Assembly (NCBI GenBank): GCA_041659605.1
Contig: JBAZXW010000017.1
Span: 1 to 64,000 of the forward strand
Origin: Solimonas sp041659605
GTDB taxonomy: Bacteria; Pseudomonadota; Gammaproteobacteria; Nevskiales; Nevskiaceae
Direction of reading: 5' to 3'
DNA length: 64,000 nt
The notes under the pieces are model-generated. The model did not search any database and was not told where the DNA came from. It saw only the letters and a program-made list of their open reading frames with translations. Shown one piece after another: positions 16,600 through 24,097 of this stretch (position 1 is its first letter; the number at the start of each line of letters is the position of its first letter). A program made the translations under genes and the position numbers.

Positions 16600-18381
16600 A
16601 TGCCTCAGTACACCCCGCCCCTGCGCGACATCCAGTTCGTGCTGCACGAGTTGCTGGATGTGAGTGGCCAGCTCAAGGCCCTGCCCAAGCATGCGGATTT
16701 CGATGCCGAGACCCTGAACCAGATCATCGAAGAGGCGGGCAAGTTCGCCGCCGAGGTGGTGTTCCCGCTCAACCAGTCCGGCGACATCGAGGGCTGCACC
16801 CGCACGGAAGACGGCCGCGTCACCGCGCCCAAGGGCTTCAAGGAAGCCTACCAGCAGTACTGCGCGGCCGGCTGGCCTTCGCTGGCCTGCGAGCCGGATT
16901 TCGGCGGCCAGGGCCTGCCGGAGCTGGTGCGCAGCGTGCAGTACGAAATGCTCAACTCCGCGAACCAGTCGTGGACGATGTACCCGGGTCTGACCCATGG
17001 CGCCTACGCCGCGCTGGTCGCGCACGGTGCGCCGGAACTCAAGGCCACCTACCTGCCCAAGCTGATCTCCGGCGAGTGGACCGGCACGATGTGCCTGACC
17101 GAGCCGCACTGCGGCACTGACCTGGGCATGTTGCGCTCCAAGGCCGAGCCGCTGGCCGACGGCTCCCATGCCATCTCCGGCACCAAGATCTTCATCTCCT
17201 CCGGCGAGCACGACCTCGCCGAGAACATCATTCATCTCGTCCTCGCACGCCTGCCGGGCGCACCGGCCGGCACCAAGGGCATCTCACTGTTCATCGTGCC
17301 CAAGTGGGTGCCGCGCGACGACGGCAGCCTGGCCGAGCGCAACGGCATCACCTGCGGCTCGATCGAACACAAGATGGGCATCAACGGCAACGCCACCTGC
17401 GTGATGAACCTCGACCGCGCGCGCGGCTGGATGGTCGGCGAGCCGAACAAAGGCCTCAACGCGATGTTCGTGATGATGAACGGCGCGCGCCTGGGCGTCG
17501 GCATGCAGTCGCTGGGCTTGGCCGAAGTCGCGTACCAGAACTCGCTGGCTTACGCGAAGGACCGCCTGCAGTCGCGCGCGCTGACCGGCGTGAAGCTCAA
17601 GGACAAGCCGGCGGATCCGATCATCGTGCACCCGGACGTGCGCCGCATGCTGTTCACGCAGAAGGCCTACACCGAGGCCGCGCGCGCGTTCTGCTACTGG
17701 ATCGGCCTGATGATCGACCAGGAGCACGGCCACCCGGACGAGAAAGTGCGCAAGGACTGCGGCGACCTCGTCGCGCTGCTGACGCCGATCAGCAAGGCCT
17801 TCATCACCGACAACACCTTCGAGAGCACCAACCTCGGCCTGCAGGTGTTCGGCGGCCACGGCTTCATCAAGGAATGGGGCATGGAGCAGTACGTGCGCGA
17901 TGCCCGCATCAACATGATTTACGAGGGCACCAACACGATCCAGTCGCTGGACCTGATCGCCCGCAAGGTGCTCGGCGACGGCGGCGCCAAGCTGATGAAG
18001 TTCGGCAAGCTGGTGCAGGGCTTCGTCGCCGATAACGCAGGCCGCGAGGACATGAAGGAATTCATCGAACCGCTGATGGACCTGGGCGACAAGGTCACCA
18101 AGCTCACGGCCGAGATCGGCGCCAAGGCAATGAAGAATCCCGACGAGGTCGGCGCCGCGGCCGTGCCCTACCTGCGCGTCGTCGGCCACCTGGTGTACAG
18201 CTGGCTCTGGGCGCGCATGGCGCGCATTGCGCTGGATGAGCAGGGCGACGGTTTTTACCAAGCCAAGCTTGCGACCGCGCGCTTCTACTTCGCCAAGCTC
18301 CATCCGGAAACCGCGATGCTGATCCGCCAGGCCCGCGCCGGCAGTGCGTCGCTGATGACGCTGGACGCTGCGTTGTTCTGA
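16600..18381 (+). CDS. acyl-CoA dehydrogenase (DmdC/FadE-like, C-terminal extension)
   Basis: FAD enzyme introducing the alpha-beta double bond into acyl-CoA. The 593-residue protein is the long type: N-terminal helical domain, middle beta domain (MCLTEPHCGTDLG), and a C-terminal domain with QVFGGHGFIKEWGMEQYVRD and MIYEGTNTIQ, where the Glu in YEGTN is the usual catalytic base. An extra ~130-residue helical C-terminal extension follows. The start at 16600 has GGAG upstream; in-frame codons before it run through the operator region and are not coding. It stands alone between the twin operators and a strong hairpin. The exact acyl chain (fatty acid or methylmercaptopropionyl) cannot be told. 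Confidence 0.92.
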   Translation: MPQYTPPLRDIQFVLHELLDVSGQLKALPKHADFDAETLNQIIEEAGKFAAEVVFPLNQSGDIEGCTRTEDGRVTAPKGFKEAYQQYCAAGWPSLACEPDFGGQGLPELVRSVQYEMLNSANQSWTMYPGLTHGAYAALVAHGAPELKATYLPKLISGEWTGTMCLTEPHCGTDLGMLRSKAEPLADGSHAISGTKIFISSGEHDLAENIIHLVLARLPGAPAGTKGISLFIVPKWVPRDDGSLAERNGITCGSIEHKMGINGNATCVMNLDRARGWMVGEPNKGLNAMFVMMNGARLGVGMQSLGLAEVAYQNSLAYAKDRLQSRALTGVKLKDKPADPIIVHPDVRRMLFTQKAYTEAARAFCYWIGLMIDQEHGHPDEKVRKDCGDLVALLTPISKAFITDNTFESTNLGLQVFGGHGFIKEWGMEQYVRDARINMIYEGTNTIQSLDLIARKVLGDGGAKLMKFGKLVQGFVADNAGREDMKEFIEPLMDLGDKVTKLTAEIGAKAMKNPDEVGAAAVPYLRVVGHLVYSWLWARMARIALDEQGDGFYQAKLATARFYFAKLHPETAMLIRQARAGSASLMTLDAALF

Positions 18382-18391
18382 GGTTGCGGTC

Positions 18392-18426
18392 ATAACGGGC
18401 GGGCCGATCCTCGGCCCGCCCGTTAT
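18392..18426. terminator. 14-bp perfect hairpin after the acyl-CoA dehydrogenase
   Basis: ATAACGGGCGGGCC (18392-18405) pairs perfectly with GGCCCGCCCGTTAT (18413-18426) around a 7-nt loop. No long T run follows, though A/T flanks the stem, so it may be a terminator or an mRNA-end stabiliser. Confidence 0.6.
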
Positions 18427-18460
18427 GCTGTGCCCCCTTCGAAGAACCCGCCGCCCCCCG

Positions 18461-18979
18461 ATGACGCTTCCCGCCCCGATCTGGCGCCGCTTCGCCGCAG
18501 CCGTTTACGACGGCCTGCTGCTGCTCGGACTGTGGATGGCGGCGCTGATGCTCGATACGGTCGTGCGCGATACGGTCGGCGTCGATCGCGAATGGCACGC
18601 GCTGCGCGCCTATCTTTTCCTGATCGGCCTGGCCTTCTTCGGATGGTTCTGGACCCACGGCGGGCAGACGCTGGGCATGCGTGCCTGGCACCTGCATCTG
18701 CGCCGCACGGACGGACAGCCGCCGCGCTGGAGCGACGCGGCGCTGCGCTACGCGCTGATGCTGCTGTGCTGGGGTGTCGCGCTCACGCCGGCACTGCTGC
18801 AACTGCCGCGCCTCGCCGCAGGCCCGCATGCGCGGAGCGCAACGGTGGTCAGCGGCCTGGCCATCGTCCTCGGACTGCTGCTGACGCGCCTGGATGCACG
18901 CCGGCGGGCGCCGCAAGACTGGCTCAGCGGAACCGAAACGGTCTACGCGCCGAAAACAGACACGCCGCAGGCCACATGA
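18461..18979 (+). CDS. RDD-family membrane protein
   Basis: 172 residues from the ATG at 18461. The RDD family is named for conserved Arg-Asp-Asp; here WRRFAAAVYDGLLLLGLW carries the Arg and the first Asp. Four hydrophobic segments are visible (about residues 13-35, 50-68, 95-118 and 126-146), with GGQTLGMRAWHLHL between the second and third, as is typical. The function of most RDD proteins is unknown; some are linked to transport or ion exchange. No ribosome site is evident. Convergent with the following lipoprotein gene, whose stop abuts its own. Confidence 0.85.
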   Translation: MTLPAPIWRRFAAAVYDGLLLLGLWMAALMLDTVVRDTVGVDREWHALRAYLFLIGLAFFGWFWTHGGQTLGMRAWHLHLRRTDGQPPRWSDAALRYALMLLCWGVALTPALLQLPRLAAGPHARSATVVSGLAIVLGLLLTRLDARRRAPQDWLSGTETVYAPKTDTPQAT

Positions 18980-19489
18980 TCAGGGAGTCTTCGGCTGCGG
19001 CCGCGTGATATTGGCTTCGAGATTGGCCTTCAACTCACGGGCGTCGAAAGCCTTGGTCTCTCCTTCAGGCTTGGCGCCCTTGCTCATCACGATATAGGCC
19101 TGCGCCTCGTACGTGGTTTCCGGGTCGCTGGTCGACACCGCCACCGACGAGTACGGATACCAGTAGTAATAGCCCAGTCCGTAAAACCCGCTGATCGTCT
19201 GCCGGTAACGCGTGTCGGCGCCGGTTTCCTGGCTGACCATCACGAAAAAGTCATAGCCGTTTTCCAAGGTCAGCTCGGCCGCCCGATACAGCAGGTAGTT
19301 CTCGACCGTTTCGCGCGCGGTGATGCTGTTGCCGGAAAAAGTCACGCGGTAACGATTGCTCTCCAGCTTCTGCTCGCTGTAACCGTAGCCGCGGTCCTTG
19401 GGCTGGTAGGGCGTGGCCCGGAAACAACCTGCAAGGCCCACAACCATCAGGCCAACCACCAGGGACTTGATCAGAATGGGTGCGCGCAT
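18980..19489 (-). CDS. lipoprotein of the CC0125/CC1285 type
   Basis: 169 residues. MRAPILIKSLVVGLMVVGLAGC is a short signal peptide with lipobox LAGC (Cys22). The mature part has the pattern GYSEQKL...YRVTFSGN...ARETVENYLLYRAAELTLENGYDFF, which I associate with the CC0125/CC1285 lipoprotein family of unknown function, followed by a Tyr-rich stretch (FYGLGYYYWYPYSS). The start at 19489 is backed by GAGG. Likely membrane-anchored in the periplasm. It lies 89 bp after the lptG stop on the same strand and could be co-transcribed. Confidence 0.85.
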   Translation of the reverse strand: MRAPILIKSLVVGLMVVGLAGCFRATPYQPKDRGYGYSEQKLESNRYRVTFSGNSITARETVENYLLYRAAELTLENGYDFFVMVSQETGADTRYRQTISGFYGLGYYYWYPYSSVAVSTSDPETTYEAQAYIVMSKGAKPEGETKAFDARELKANLEANITRPQPKTP

Positions 19490-19578
19490 CGTCAGGCCTC
19501 CCGCAGAACTTGCATCGATACGGTTTAGATGATGAATCGGACGCAAGGTTCGCGCATGGATCCAGATCAATATGGGAA

Positions 19579-20643
19579 TCAACGGGCGCGCTGCAGGCGC
19601 GAAATGCCCAATCCCAGCAGAGCCAGCGTCGGCAGGCTGGCCGCGAAGACCGGCGGCCAGGCATAGAGTTGGCCGAAACTGGCCGTGACCTCGTTGACGA
19701 CGTAGAACACCAGCCCGACCAGGATGCCGATCAGCAGTCGCTGCCCGGCACCGCCGCCGCGCTGTGAACCGAGGCAGAACGGCACCGCGAACAGCATCAT
19801 CGCCATCACCGTGATCGGCGCCACCAGCTTGCGCCAGAGTGAAAGCCGGTACTCGCCGGCATCCAGTCCATTTTCGGCCATGTACGCGATCAATCGCACC
19901 AGGCCCGGCGTCGACAGGCTGTTGGCCTCCAGCACGAACAGGCGCAGCACCTCGGGCGACAGGGTCGCATCCCAATCCATCGCATCGATCCGCTCGGCTT
20001 GCACGGCCCGCTCGCCGAAGCGCGTCACGCGCACGCCGCTCAGGCGCCATTTGCCGCCGTCGTAGCGCGCCGACTCGACATTCATCACCTGCGCGACCGC
20101 CAGCTCCGGGCTGAGCGTGTAGATGTCGACGTTGGCCATCGCGTTTTCCGCCTGCAGCGCGCGGATATGCAGGATGTTGGCGCCGTCGCGCAGCCAGACC
20201 GGCTTGGCGGTCAGGCCGCCCTGCACTTCGAAGCGACTCTCCGACTTGTAGGCGCGCGCGGCGAGCGTACCGGCCGGGGCCAGCCAGTCGCCGAGCACCA
20301 GTGCCAGGGCGCCGAGCAGCGCGCCGGCCGCGAGCGCCGAGCCGCCGAGCCGCAGGATCGTCACGCCGGAGGCGCGCATTGCGTTGATCTCGTTCTGCGC
20401 GGCCAGCGCGCCCAGGCCCATCAGCGTCCCGAGCAGGGCGATGATCGGCATCAGCGTGTACAGACCCGCAGGGATCATCATCAGCGTGTACCAGAGCAGC
20501 TCGAGCATGCCGAAGCCGCCCTGCCCGGTTTCGTCGATTTCGGCGACGAAGCTGATGAAGGTATAGATCGCCACCAGCGCCAGGCCGCTGATTGCGGTGA
20601 AGCCGAGGATGGTGCGCACCAGGTAGCGGGTAATTCGATTCAC
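19579..20643 (-). CDS. lptG: LPS export permease LptG
   Basis: Inner-membrane half of the LptB2FG ABC transporter that extracts lipopolysaccharide and passes it to LptC. The 354-residue protein has three N-terminal membrane segments, a periplasmic beta-jellyroll (about residues 130-260) and three C-terminal segments (ITVMAMMLFAVPFCLGSQRGG..GQRLLIGILVG). The GTG start at 20643 overlaps the lptF stop as GTGA, a translational-coupling junction. Frame upstream of it belongs to lptF territory and was not used. Confidence 0.95.
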   Translation of the reverse strand: MNRITRYLVRTILGFTAISGLALVAIYTFISFVAEIDETGQGGFGMLELLWYTLMMIPAGLYTLMPIIALLGTLMGLGALAAQNEINAMRASGVTILRLGGSALAAGALLGALALVLGDWLAPAGTLAARAYKSESRFEVQGGLTAKPVWLRDGANILHIRALQAENAMANVDIYTLSPELAVAQVMNVESARYDGGKWRLSGVRVTRFGERAVQAERIDAMDWDATLSPEVLRLFVLEANSLSTPGLVRLIAYMAENGLDAGEYRLSLWRKLVAPITVMAMMLFAVPFCLGSQRGGGAGQRLLIGILVGLVFYVVNEVTASFGQLYAWPPVFAASLPTLALLGLGISRLQRAR

Positions 20644-21725
20644 GCGCGCATCCGCTGGAACAGGTTCAACCGCCGCGCGATGAGGACCGCAGCCCAGACC
20701 AGCATCAGCGCATGCACCCACCACAGTCCGACGAGCTCGGGCACCTTGCCCTTGGCGATCCAGGCCTGGCCGACACCCAGCAGCTGCGAGTACAGCAGGT
20801 AGGCACCGATGCCGACGACGATCTTGCCGTAGCGTCCCTTGCGCGGCGCGATATAGGCGAGCGGCACCGCCAGCAGGGTGATGATCAGCACCGAGATCGG
20901 GGCGGAGACGCGCCAGGCCAGCTCGGCCTTGTCGCGGGCGTCCTCGGACTGCATCAGCTGCGCGGTCGGCATCAGCTTGCGCTTAGCACTGATGTAGATG
21001 AACTCGGGGGGCGCGACGCGCGTCGAAAAGTTGTCGAAGCGCATCACGTCGTACGCCGCCTGTCCCGGCACGTCGCGGTAACGATAGCCGTCGACCAGGC
21101 TGACGCTGCGCTCGCCGCTGACCGGGTCGGTGCTCTGGCTGCCACTGCGCGCGGTGACGAAGCTGACGCCGTCGCTCTCTTCGACCTGGGCGACGACGGT
21201 TTCCAGTTTGCCGCCGTCGGCGGTCATGCGCTCGGTGTAGAACACCGCGCGGTCCTTCATCACCGACTTGAAGCGTCCCTCTTCGAAAGGATTGAACTGG
21301 ATCAGGCGCGCCGCATTCTTGACCAGGTAATCAGCGGTGCGCCCGGCCCAGGGTCCGATCTGGAACGACAGCGCCGCCGTCAGGATCGCCAGCCCGCAGC
21401 CGAGCACGACGAACGGCCGGTACAGCGCGCCCAGACCGACGCCGCAGCCCATCATCGCCGCGACCTCGCTGTCCCGGTACAGGCGCCCGAGGGAGAGCAT
21501 GATCGCCAGCATCAGCGACACCGGGATCAGGATCACGAGGTATTGCAGGCTCGACAGCAGCGCGACCTGGAACAGCAGCTCGCGCGGCAACTCGCCGGCC
21601 GCCGCTTCGGCGAGAAAGCGCGCGAAGCGCGTCGACAACATGATCGCCAGCAGCACGAAAGTCACCGCCAGCCAGGCGCCGCCCGCCTCACGCAGCAGGT
21701 AGCGGTCGAGAATCTTGTTATTCAT
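20640..21725 (-). CDS. lptF: LPS export permease LptF
   Basis: Partner of LptG in the LptB2FG lipopolysaccharide exporter. 361 residues: MNNKILDRYLLREAGGAWL is the typical short amphipathic start followed by the first membrane helix; three helices, a periplasmic jellyroll (about 130-260), then three more. The start ATG at 21725 has no Shine-Dalgarno; a 14-bp perfect palindrome sits directly in front of it. lptFG is divergent from pepA, an arrangement common in gammaproteobacteria. Confidence 0.95.
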   Translation of the reverse strand: MNNKILDRYLLREAGGAWLAVTFVLLAIMLSTRFARFLAEAAAGELPRELLFQVALLSSLQYLVILIPVSLMLAIMLSLGRLYRDSEVAAMMGCGVGLGALYRPFVVLGCGLAILTAALSFQIGPWAGRTADYLVKNAARLIQFNPFEEGRFKSVMKDRAVFYTERMTADGGKLETVVAQVEESDGVSFVTARSGSQSTDPVSGERSVSLVDGYRYRDVPGQAAYDVMRFDNFSTRVAPPEFIYISAKRKLMPTAQLMQSEDARDKAELAWRVSAPISVLIITLLAVPLAYIAPRKGRYGKIVVGIGAYLLYSQLLGVGQAWIAKGKVPELVGLWWVHALMLVWAAVLIARRLNLFQRMRA

Positions 21726-21730
21726 GGCGG

Positions 21731-21767
21731 CGGTGCGCAGGCATCACGGAATTATGCCTGCGCACCG
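21731..21767. promoter_or_regulatory. 14-bp perfect inverted repeat before lptF
   Basis: CGGTGCGCAGGCAT (21731-21744) and ATGCCTGCGCACCG (21754-21767) flank a 9-nt centre. On the minus strand the centre plus one arm base reads CATAAT, a fair -10 element for lptF, so the palindrome could be an operator. As RNA the hairpin would stand where the lptF ribosome-binding site should be. It lies within the lptF-pepA divergent region. Confidence 0.6.
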
Positions 21768-21787
21768 CACCCGCTGGAGACGCGAGG

Positions 21788-21815
21788 TTGTTTGCGACCG
21801 CCCGACCGCTAAAAT
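21788..21815 (+). promoter_or_regulatory. candidate sigma-70 promoter of pepA
   Basis: TTGTTT (21788-21793), 16 bp, TAAAAT (21810-21815), about 130 nt before pepA. Confidence 0.5.
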
Positions 21816-21945
21816 ATGCCGCAATCGCGCGTTTGCCTGGCAACCGTCATGATTTGCCGGCCTCCACGCAGACGACCCCCTGATTGACTTTATCGATTTG
21901 CGCCTGGCCCGCCGCGTCGGGTCGGAGCGACTGCATGAGAACGAC

Positions 21946-23463
21946 ATGGAATATTTCGTAAAGAGCGGCAGTCCCGAGAAGAAGCAGCGCGTCGCCTGCG
22001 TCATCGTCGGCATTTTCGACCGCCGCAAGCTGTCCGTCGCGGCCGAAGCCATCGACAAGGCCAGCGATGGCGCGATCGACAGTGTGATGCGTCGCGGCGA
22101 CATGGATGGCAAGCTCGGCTCCATCGTCGTTCTGCACAACGTGCCCGGCACGTTCGCCGACCGCGTGATGCTGGTCGGCCTGGGCCGCGAACGCAGCTTC
22201 GATGAGACCGCGTTTCGCAAGGCAGTAACGGCTTCCTCGCGCGCGCTGCACGCGACTGGCGCGATCGACGCCTGCTCCTACCTGACCCATGTGCCGGTCA
22301 AGAACCGCGACTTCCACTGGAACGTCGGTCAAGCGGTGCTCGCGACCGAGGATGCCTACTACCGCTTCGACGACTGCCGCGGCGCCAAGGCGCGCGAGGA
22401 TCTGCCGAGCTACAAGCTGGAGCGCTACACCTTCGACGTGCCGCGCCGCTCCGACCTGCCGACCGGCGAGCAGGGTCTCGCCGAAGCGCTGGCGATCTGC
22501 AAGGGCGTGAAGATCGCCAAGGACCTGGGCAATCTGCCCGGCAACATCTGCACGCCGACCTACCTGGGCGAACAGGCGAAAAAGCTGGCGACGCGCACGG
22601 GCATCAAGGTCAAGGTGCTGGAGCAGGCCGACATGGAGCAGCTGGGCATGGGCGCCCTGCTGTCGGTCTCCAAAGGTTCGCGCCAGCTGCCCAAGCTGAT
22701 CGTGATGGAATACCTGAAGGGCCCCAAGGGCGAAAAGCCGGTCGCACTGGTCGGCAAGGGCCTGACCTTCGACGCCGGCGGTATCTCGATCAAACCGTCG
22801 GCGGCGATGGACGAGATGAAGTTCGACATGTGCGGCGGCGCCGCCGTGATCGGCATCATGGCCGCGATCGCCGAACTCAAGCTGCCGCTCAACGTCGTCG
22901 GCATCGTCCCGTCGTCCGAGAACCTGCCGGATGGCCAGGCCAACAAGCCGGGCGACATCGTCACCAGCATGGCCGGCATCACCATCGAAGTTCTCAACAC
23001 CGATGCCGAGGGCCGCCTGATCCTGTGCGACGCGCTGACCTACGCGGAGCAGACCTACGAGCCGCAGCTGTGCATCGACATGGCGACGCTGACCGGCGCC
23101 TGTGTCGTTGCGCTCGGCGGCGTCGCCACCGGCCTGTTCACCAACGCGCCGGCGCTGGGTCGCGCGCTGCTGTCTGCCGGCGAGCAATCCGGCGACAAGG
23201 CCTGGGAACTGCCGCTGTGGCCGGAGTACGACGAGAACATCAAGAGCGACTTCGCCGACATCGCCAACATCGCCACCAAGAGCGCGAGCGGAGCCGGCGC
23301 GATCATCGGCGCCACCTTCCTGCATCGCTTCACCAAGAAGATGAAGTGGGCACACCTGGACATCGCCGGCACCGCCTGGACCGGCAAGAAGTCCTCCGGC
23401 CGCCCGGTGCCGATGATGACGCAGTATCTGATCAACCTGGCTGCCAAGAAGTCCGAGGAATGA
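21946..23463 (+). CDS. pepA: leucyl aminopeptidase (M17), PepA
   Basis: Dizinc aminopeptidase removing N-terminal residues; in E. coli it also binds DNA in XerCD recombination and carAB control. The 505-residue protein starts MEYFVKSGSPEKKQRVA, very like E. coli PepA. Metal and active-site motifs are GKGLTFDAGGISIKPS (Lys and Asp ligands), the family signature NTDAEGRL and TLTGACVVALG. The preferred start at 21946 follows GAGAACGAC; 16 more in-frame codons upstream look non-coding. holC and valS follow on the same strand, the common gammaproteobacterial order. Confidence 0.97.
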   Translation: MEYFVKSGSPEKKQRVACVIVGIFDRRKLSVAAEAIDKASDGAIDSVMRRGDMDGKLGSIVVLHNVPGTFADRVMLVGLGRERSFDETAFRKAVTASSRALHATGAIDACSYLTHVPVKNRDFHWNVGQAVLATEDAYYRFDDCRGAKAREDLPSYKLERYTFDVPRRSDLPTGEQGLAEALAICKGVKIAKDLGNLPGNICTPTYLGEQAKKLATRTGIKVKVLEQADMEQLGMGALLSVSKGSRQLPKLIVMEYLKGPKGEKPVALVGKGLTFDAGGISIKPSAAMDEMKFDMCGGAAVIGIMAAIAELKLPLNVVGIVPSSENLPDGQANKPGDIVTSMAGITIEVLNTDAEGRLILCDALTYAEQTYEPQLCIDMATLTGACVVALGGVATGLFTNAPALGRALLSAGEQSGDKAWELPLWPEYDENIKSDFADIANIATKSASGAGAIIGATFLHRFTKKMKWAHLDIAGTAWTGKKSSGRPVPMMTQYLINLAAKKSEE

Positions 23464-23503
23464 GCGCCACGCGCAGCACGATGCCAGCGCCCGGACATCA
23501 CTC

Positions 23504-23974
23504 GTGACGCGCGTCGATTTCTATCTGCTGCCCGAGGGCGCCGGCGCCGATCCAGGCGTGGTCATGGCCACCTGCCGTCTCTGCGACAAGGCCGCCGGCG
23601 CCGGCCTGAAGATCTACGTGACGACGCGCGACGCCGCCCTCGCGGACGCCGTCGATGGCGCCTTGTGGAGCTTCCGCCAGGGCAGCTTCATCGCGCACGA
23701 ACGCTACACCGGCAGCGCGCCGGGCGAACCGCTGCCGTCCGTGCTGATCGGCAGCAGCGAGCCGCCGGACAGTCACCACGGCGTGCTGATCAATCTCGAC
23801 ACCGAGGTGCCCGATTTCTTCAGCCGCTTCGAGCGCGTGCTCGAACTGGTCGCCGGCGACCCGGCACAGCGCACCGCATCGCGCACGCGCTACAAGTTCT
23901 ACCGCGACCGCGGTTACGAGCTGAACACCTACGAGCAGAGCGCGACCGGCGGCTGGGCGCAGCGCAAGGCGTAG
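23504..23974 (+). CDS. holC: DNA polymerase III chi subunit
   Basis: Chi links the clamp loader to single-stranded-DNA-binding protein. 156 residues; the start GTG at 23504 gives MTRVDFYLLPEG, matching HolC N termini (RVDFYxL). Further family features are ATCRLCDKAAGAGLKIYV and LWSFRQGSFIAHERY. The C-terminal segment (YKFYRDRGYELNTYEQSATGGW) is also typical. Slightly longer than E. coli HolC. It sits 40 nt after pepA and before valS, a conserved position. Confidence 0.92.
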   Translation: MTRVDFYLLPEGAGADPGVVMATCRLCDKAAGAGLKIYVTTRDAALADAVDGALWSFRQGSFIAHERYTGSAPGEPLPSVLIGSSEPPDSHHGVLINLDTEVPDFFSRFERVLELVAGDPAQRTASRTRYKFYRDRGYELNTYEQSATGGWAQRKA

Positions 23975-23996
23975 CGGCAAGGCCGCAGTGCGGTTC

Positions 23997-24055
23997 GTAG
24001 CCCGGGCGCAGCCCGGGAGCGGAGCGAGGCCGGCCCCGTGTTGCACACGGGCTAC
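23997..24055. repeat. GTAGCCCG...CGGGCTAC palindromic repeat
   Basis: Outer arms GTAGCCCG (23997-24004) and CGGGCTAC (24048-24055) enclose an inner CCCGGG-cgca-GCCCGGG stem. The form is that of a dispersed intergenic repeat common in proteobacterial genomes. It lies between holC and valS. Confidence 0.7.
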
Positions 24056-24097
24056 AATTCACACCCTTTTTCGCGCGCCGCGGATCCGACAAGAAGC

